Positions 32,061 to 35,656 of a stretch of DNA of 35,656 bases are shown here, piece after piece (positions within the stretch are counted from its first letter, which is position 1; each line of letters opens with the position of its first letter). Under the pieces are notes generated by a model that did no database searches, was not told where the DNA came from, and worked only from the letters and a program-made list of their open reading frames with translations. Origin of the DNA: Caulobacteraceae bacterium (lineage in GTDB: Bacteria > Pseudomonadota > Alphaproteobacteria > Caulobacterales > Caulobacteraceae); contig JARLIP010000177.1 in the NCBI GenBank assembly GCA_031291685.1, positions 1 to 35,656 of the forward strand, read 5' to 3'. The position numbers and the translations under genes were made by a program.

Positions 32061-34078
32061 CCACGATGTCGGGCGCAGACTGGCTGTTGATCTGTGACGC
32101 CGGCCTCCTGGCCCTGGCGCCCCTGGCCATGTTCGCCTGTCGGCGGTCCTGGGCCAACGGCGCGATCCATGGCGCCGCGCTGATCCTGTGCCTGATGGCC
32201 GGCGCCCTGGCCTTGAGCACGCTTCTGGCGGGAGGCGCGGCGCAGCAGGTCGTCCTGCCCCTGGGCCTGCCCTGGATCGGGGCGCGGTTTCGGCTGGACG
32301 CCCTGTCCGCGGCCTTTGCGGCGGTGGTCAATCTGGGGGGCGCGGCGGCCTGCCTCTATGGGGTGGGGCACGGGCGCCACGAGCGTGAGCCCCAAAGAGT
32401 GCTGCCCTTTCTGCCCGTCTTCATCGCCGGCATGAACCTGGTGGTGCTGGCGGACGACGCCTTCAGCTTCCTGGTCAGCTGGGAGGTGATGTCCGTGGCC
32501 TCCTGGGCCCTGGTCATGGCCCACCATCACGACCCCGCAAACCGCCGCGCGGGCTATATCTATCTGCTGATGGCCAGCTTCGGCGCCCTTTGCCTGCTGC
32601 TGGCCATCGGGCTGCTGGCCGGCCCCGCGGGGAGCTACGCCTTCGATGCGATCCGGGCGCACCGGGTCAGCGGGAGGGTCGCGGGGCTGGTCCTGACCCT
32701 GGCCCTCCTGGGCGCCGGCTCCAAGGCGGGGCTGGTTCCCCTGCATGTGTGGCTGCCCCTGGCCCACCCGGCCGCCCCCAGTCACGTCTCGGCCCTGATG
32801 AGCGGGGTGATGACCAAGGTGGCGATCTACGCCTTCGTGCGGATCGTCTTCGACCTCCTGGGCTCGCCGGATCCCTGGTGGAGCGTGCCGGTCCTGCTGT
32901 TGGGCGCGGCCACGGCGGTGCTGGGCATATTGCAGGGCCTGCTGCAGACCGATCTGAAGCGGTTCCTGGCCTACAGCACCGTGGAGAACATCGGTATCAT
33001 CTTCATCGGCCTGGGCCTGGCCCTGGCCTTCCGCGCCGAGGCCCTGCCCCTGGCGGCGGCCCTGGCCATGACCGCGGCCCTGTTCCACGTGCTCAACCAC
33101 GCCCTGTTCAAGAGTCTCCTGTTCCTGGGGGCGGGCGCGGTGCTGGGCGCCACCGGCGAGCGGGACCTGGAGCGGATGGGTGGGCTGATCCGGCGGATGC
33201 CGATCACCGCCGTGGTGTTCCTGGTCGGCGCCATGGCCATCTCCGCCCTGCCGCCCCTGAACGGGTTCGTCTCCGAGTGGCTGACCTTCCAGGCGGTGCT
33301 GGTCAGCCCGCAGATCGGCGCCACGGCCCTGAAATTCCTGGTCCCGGCGGTGGGCGCCATGCTGGCCCTGGCCGCCGCCCTGACCGCCGCGGCCATGGTC
33401 CGCGCCTATGGCGTGGCCTTCCTGGGCCGGCCCCGCTCCAACGCCGCGGCCCAGGCCAAGGAGACCGACCCATGGTCCCTGGCGGCCATGATCATCCTGG
33501 CGGGGCTGTGCCTGGCCGCCGGCGTCCTGCCGGGCTTCGTGATCGACGCCCTGGCGCCAGTGGCGCGGACCCTGACCGGGGCGCCCATGCCCGCCCAGTC
33601 GGCCCAGGCGTGGCTGTCCATCGTGCCCATCGCGGAGAGTCGCAGCTCCTATAACGGCCTTCTGGTGCTGGCCTTCATCATCGCCTCCGCCAGCCTGTCG
33701 GCCTTCGCCATCCACCGTCTGGCTTCCAGGGCCCTGCGCCGGGCGCCGGCCTGGGACTGCGGCTTCCCCGAACCCAGCGCCGCCACCCAATACACCGCCG
33801 GCAGCTTCGCCCAGCCCCTGCGCCGGGTGTTCGGCGCGCGCATCTTCGCCGCCCGGGACCAGGTGGACATGCCCGCCCCCGGGGACATACGGCCGGCCCG
33901 CTTCACGATGCTGGTCCGCGACCGGATCTGGGAGGGGCTCTACCAGCCCCTCGCCCTGGCCGTGGGCTGGACGGCGGACCGCATCAACCGCCTGCAGTTC
34001 CTGACCATCCGCGTCTATCTGAGCCTGGTGTTCCTGGCCCTGGTGAGCCTGCTTCTGGGGCTGGCCCTATGGGACTGA
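32057..34078 (+). CDS. hyfB: Hydrogenase-4 subunit B-like antiporter-type membrane protein
   Basis: A 673-residue polytopic protein of the NuoL/MrpA/HyfB family, of the expected HyfB length. Conserved proton-channel features are visible: SFLVSWEVMSVASW (the Glu of TM5), GAGSKAGLVPLHVWLPLAHPAAPSHVSALMSGVMTKVAIYAFVRI (TM7-8 Lys and His) and QTDLKRFLAYSTVENIGIIFIG. The family forms the proton-pumping arm of group 4 hydrogenases and related complexes. Start GTG 32057 overlaps the XRE stop; an ATG at 32066 is an alternative. Its end overlaps hyfC by 10 bp. No hydrogenase catalytic subunit is within the window, so hydrogen metabolism is not demonstrated. Confidence 0.93.
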   Translation: MTTMSGADWLLICDAGLLALAPLAMFACRRSWANGAIHGAALILCLMAGALALSTLLAGGAAQQVVLPLGLPWIGARFRLDALSAAFAAVVNLGGAAACLYGVGHGRHEREPQRVLPFLPVFIAGMNLVVLADDAFSFLVSWEVMSVASWALVMAHHHDPANRRAGYIYLLMASFGALCLLLAIGLLAGPAGSYAFDAIRAHRVSGRVAGLVLTLALLGAGSKAGLVPLHVWLPLAHPAAPSHVSALMSGVMTKVAIYAFVRIVFDLLGSPDPWWSVPVLLLGAATAVLGILQGLLQTDLKRFLAYSTVENIGIIFIGLGLALAFRAEALPLAAALAMTAALFHVLNHALFKSLLFLGAGAVLGATGERDLERMGGLIRRMPITAVVFLVGAMAISALPPLNGFVSEWLTFQAVLVSPQIGATALKFLVPAVGAMLALAAALTAAAMVRAYGVAFLGRPRSNAAAQAKETDPWSLAAMIILAGLCLAAGVLPGFVIDALAPVARTLTGAPMPAQSAQAWLSIVPIAESRSSYNGLLVLAFIIASASLSAFAIHRLASRALRRAPAWDCGFPEPSAATQYTAGSFAQPLRRVFGARIFAARDQVDMPAPGDIRPARFTMLVRDRIWEGLYQPLALAVGWTADRINRLQFLTIRVYLSLVFLALVSLLLGLALWD

Positions 34079-35031
34079 TCCGGGATCTGGCCATTCAGGG
34101 CGCGCAGATGCTGCTGGTCCTGGCCCTGTCGCCCCTGCTGATCGGGCTGGTGCGCAAGGTCAAGGCGCGCCTGCTGCGTCGCCGGGGGGCGTCCCTGGTC
34201 CAGCCCTATCGCGACCTATGGCGACTGATGCGCAAGGAGGTGGTCCTGGCCGACAGCGCCTCGTGGCTGTTCCGCGTCGCCCCCTATCTGATCTTCGCCT
34301 GCACCTGGGTGGCGGCGGCCCTGGTCCCGACCTTCGCCACCGGCCTGATGTTCAGCTGGACCGCCGACCTGATCGCCATCATCGCCCTCCTGGGCAGCGC
34401 ACGGTTCTTCCTCGCACTGGCCGGCATGGACGTGGGCACGAGTTTTGGCGGCATCGGCTCCAGCCGCGAGATGATGATCGCCGCCGTGGCCGAGCCAGCC
34501 ATGATCATGATCGTGTTCAGCCTGGCCCTGCTGGCCCACTCCACCCAGCTGTCCACCGTGGCCGGCTATATGCTGTCGTCCAATGTCGGGCTGAGGGTGA
34601 CCCTGGCCATGGCCCTGATCGCCCTGATCCTGGTGGCCATCGCCGAGACCGGCCGCATCCCCATCGACAACCCCGCCACCCACCTGGAGCTGACCATGGT
34701 CCACGAGGCCATGATCCTGGAATATTCCGGCCGCCACCTGGCGGTGCTGGAGCTGGCCGCGGCTCTGAAACTGCTGCTCTACGTCTCGCTGATCGCCTGC
34801 GTCTTCGTTCCCTGGGGTCTGGCGCCGGTGGGATCGGGTCTGGCCGCCACGGTGATCGGCCTTGGCGCCTATCTGGGCAAGCTGACCGTCGCCGGCGCCC
34901 TCTTGGCCCTGTTCGAGACCGCCGTGGCCAAGATGCGGGTGTTCCGCGCGCCTGAGTTCCTGGGCGCCGCCCTGATGCTGGGCCTTCTGGGGACCCTGCT
35001 CCTGTTCCTGTCGCGCGGAGGCCTTCGATGA
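34069..35031 (+). CDS. hyfC: Hydrogenase-4 subunit C-like (NuoH/HycD family) membrane protein
   Basis: A 320-residue polytopic membrane protein. LVQPYRDLWRLMRKE near residue 44 and AIAETGRIPIDNPATHLELTMVHEAMILEYSGRHLA (residues ~189-225) are the diagnostic HycD/HyfC phrases, including the acidic residues that in NuoH line the quinone/proton entry path. Length is normal. It overlaps hyfB by 10 bp and hyfE by 4 bp. As in other Hyf/Hyc complexes, it should join the hydrophilic arm to the antiporter-like subunit. Confidence 0.94.
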   Translation: MGLIRDLAIQGAQMLLVLALSPLLIGLVRKVKARLLRRRGASLVQPYRDLWRLMRKEVVLADSASWLFRVAPYLIFACTWVAAALVPTFATGLMFSWTADLIAIIALLGSARFFLALAGMDVGTSFGGIGSSREMMIAAVAEPAMIMIVFSLALLAHSTQLSTVAGYMLSSNVGLRVTLAMALIALILVAIAETGRIPIDNPATHLELTMVHEAMILEYSGRHLAVLELAAALKLLLYVSLIACVFVPWGLAPVGSGLAATVIGLGAYLGKLTVAGALLALFETAVAKMRVFRAPEFLGAALMLGLLGTLLLFLSRGGLR

Positions 35032-35656
35032 GCGGCCTTGCCTTCGACATCGCCCACATGCTGGCGGGCGGCCTGGTTCTGATGAGCTTCATGCTGCTCT
35101 ATCAGGACCGCCTGAGCGCCCTGATCAACGTGTTCGCCGGCCACGCCCTGCTGCTGGCCCTGGCCGTGGCCTGGCAGGCCCACGCCCAGAACGCCCCGCA
35201 CCTCTATGTCACCGCCTTCATCGCCCTGGTGTTCAAGGCGATCGTCATCCCCGTCGCCCTGCACCGGATCATCAAGCGCCTGGGCATCGCCCGGCAGATC
35301 GAGTCCGTGGTCGGGGTCGGGCCGGCCATGCTGGGCGGGATCGGCCTGGTGGCCCTGTCCATGGTGGTGATGCTGCGGGTGACCCAGGACGCCGACCGTC
35401 TGGCGCGGGAGGATCTGGCCTTCGCCCTGTCGGTGGTGCTGCTGGGCCTGTTGATGATGGTCACCCGGCGCAACGCGGTCAGCCTGATCATCGGCTTCAT
35501 GTCCCTGGAGAACGGCCTGGTCCTGGCCGCCGCCGGGGCCAAGGGCATGCCCCTGGTGGTGGAGATCAGCGTCGCCTTCTCCGTGCTGATCGCCTTCATC
35601 GTCATCGGCGTCTTCCTGTTCCGCATCCGCGAACGCTTCGAGACCGTCGATGTCGC
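35028..35656 (+). CDS. hyfE: Hydrogenase-4 subunit E-like membrane protein (3' end cut by window)
   Basis: The first 209 residues of a hydrophobic protein with about seven membrane segments, similar in hydropathy and phrasing to HyfE, a NuoK-like subunit with extra helices. The segment NAVSLIIGFMSLENGLVLAAAGAKGMPLVVEISVAF carries the conserved Glu and 'LENG' phrase of NuoK-type proteins. The ATG overlaps the hyfC stop (ATGA, 35028-35031). The frame is open to the window end; the full-length family is around 215 residues, so only a few codons are missing. No separate hyfD lies between hyfC and hyfE. Confidence 0.92.
   Translation, partial: MSGLAFDIAHMLAGGLVLMSFMLLYQDRLSALINVFAGHALLLALAVAWQAHAQNAPHLYVTAFIALVFKAIVIPVALHRIIKRLGIARQIESVVGVGPAMLGGIGLVALSMVVMLRVTQDADRLAREDLAFALSVVLLGLLMMVTRRNAVSLIIGFMSLENGLVLAAAGAKGMPLVVEISVAFSVLIAFIVIGVFLFRIRERFETVDV

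Noticed and set aside
31832-33790. 652-residue open frame opposite the XRE and hyfB genes
   Set aside because: Gly/Gln/His-rich, no motifs, and antisense to a clear HyfB.

Overview
The window looks like a chromosomal segment of a high-GC alphaproteobacterium, most likely Caulobacterales (Caulobacter/Phenylobacterium type). This rests on the codon bias, on TTAA-N7-TTAA (CtrA-like) and TTGAT-N4-ATCAA (FNR/FixK-like) sites, on interspersed inverted repeats of a type common in that order, and on the gene families present. No rRNA, tRNA, CRISPR array, transposase or phage gene was seen. All assignments come from reading motifs by eye; no database search was possible.

Layout. 0-2.6 kb: 3' end of an RND outer-membrane efflux lipoprotein gene (NodT/OprM), an SDR oxidoreductase and a crotonase-fold protein lacking both catalytic glutamates. 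2.7-6.3 kb (minus): a two-gene operon of a large protein with a DUF47/PhoU-like C-terminus and a half-length pyruvate phosphate dikinase. 6.4-8.2 kb (minus): an overlapping pair, a Cyc2-like monoheme cytochrome-porin and a small class I cytochrome c, behind an FNR/FixK-like box. 8.3-10.3 kb (minus): an MFS transporter and a LuxR-type response regulator, the latter with its own FNR/FixK-like box. 10.3-10.96 kb: AT-rich intergenic DNA. 10.96-14.3 kb (plus): hybrid histidine kinase and globin-coupled chemoreceptor. 14.5-20 kb: metY, then on the minus strand an sCache chemoreceptor, a PiuC-type hydroxylase and an FMN L-lactate dehydrogenase.

20.3-30.9 kb (plus) is the most unusual part. A single 2488-residue protein is built almost wholly of an octapeptide, consensus L-[TS]-x-T-Q-[IL]-x-[AG]. 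The octads are organised into super-repeats of 24 octads (192 residues, 576 bp). It is followed after 26 bp by a TPR-GT41 (OGT/SPINDLY-type) glycosyltransferase, and then, with an ATGA overlap, by a UDP-glucuronate decarboxylase (UDP-xylose synthase). I infer that these three genes form a self-contained system: a giant Thr/Ser-rich acceptor protein, an O-glycosyltransferase that modifies it, and an enzyme supplying a UDP-pentose donor. A CtrA-like site lies upstream.

31-35.7 kb: an OmpA-like lipoprotein with a clear terminator, then a small XRE regulator translationally coupled to hyfB-hyfC-hyfE, the membrane arm of a hydrogenase-4-like complex that continues past the window edge.

Two themes emerge. 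The 2.7-14 kb part is rich in redox and oxygen-sensing genes with FNR/FixK-like sites. The 20-31 kb part looks dedicated to one giant, probably glycosylated, surface or matrix protein.
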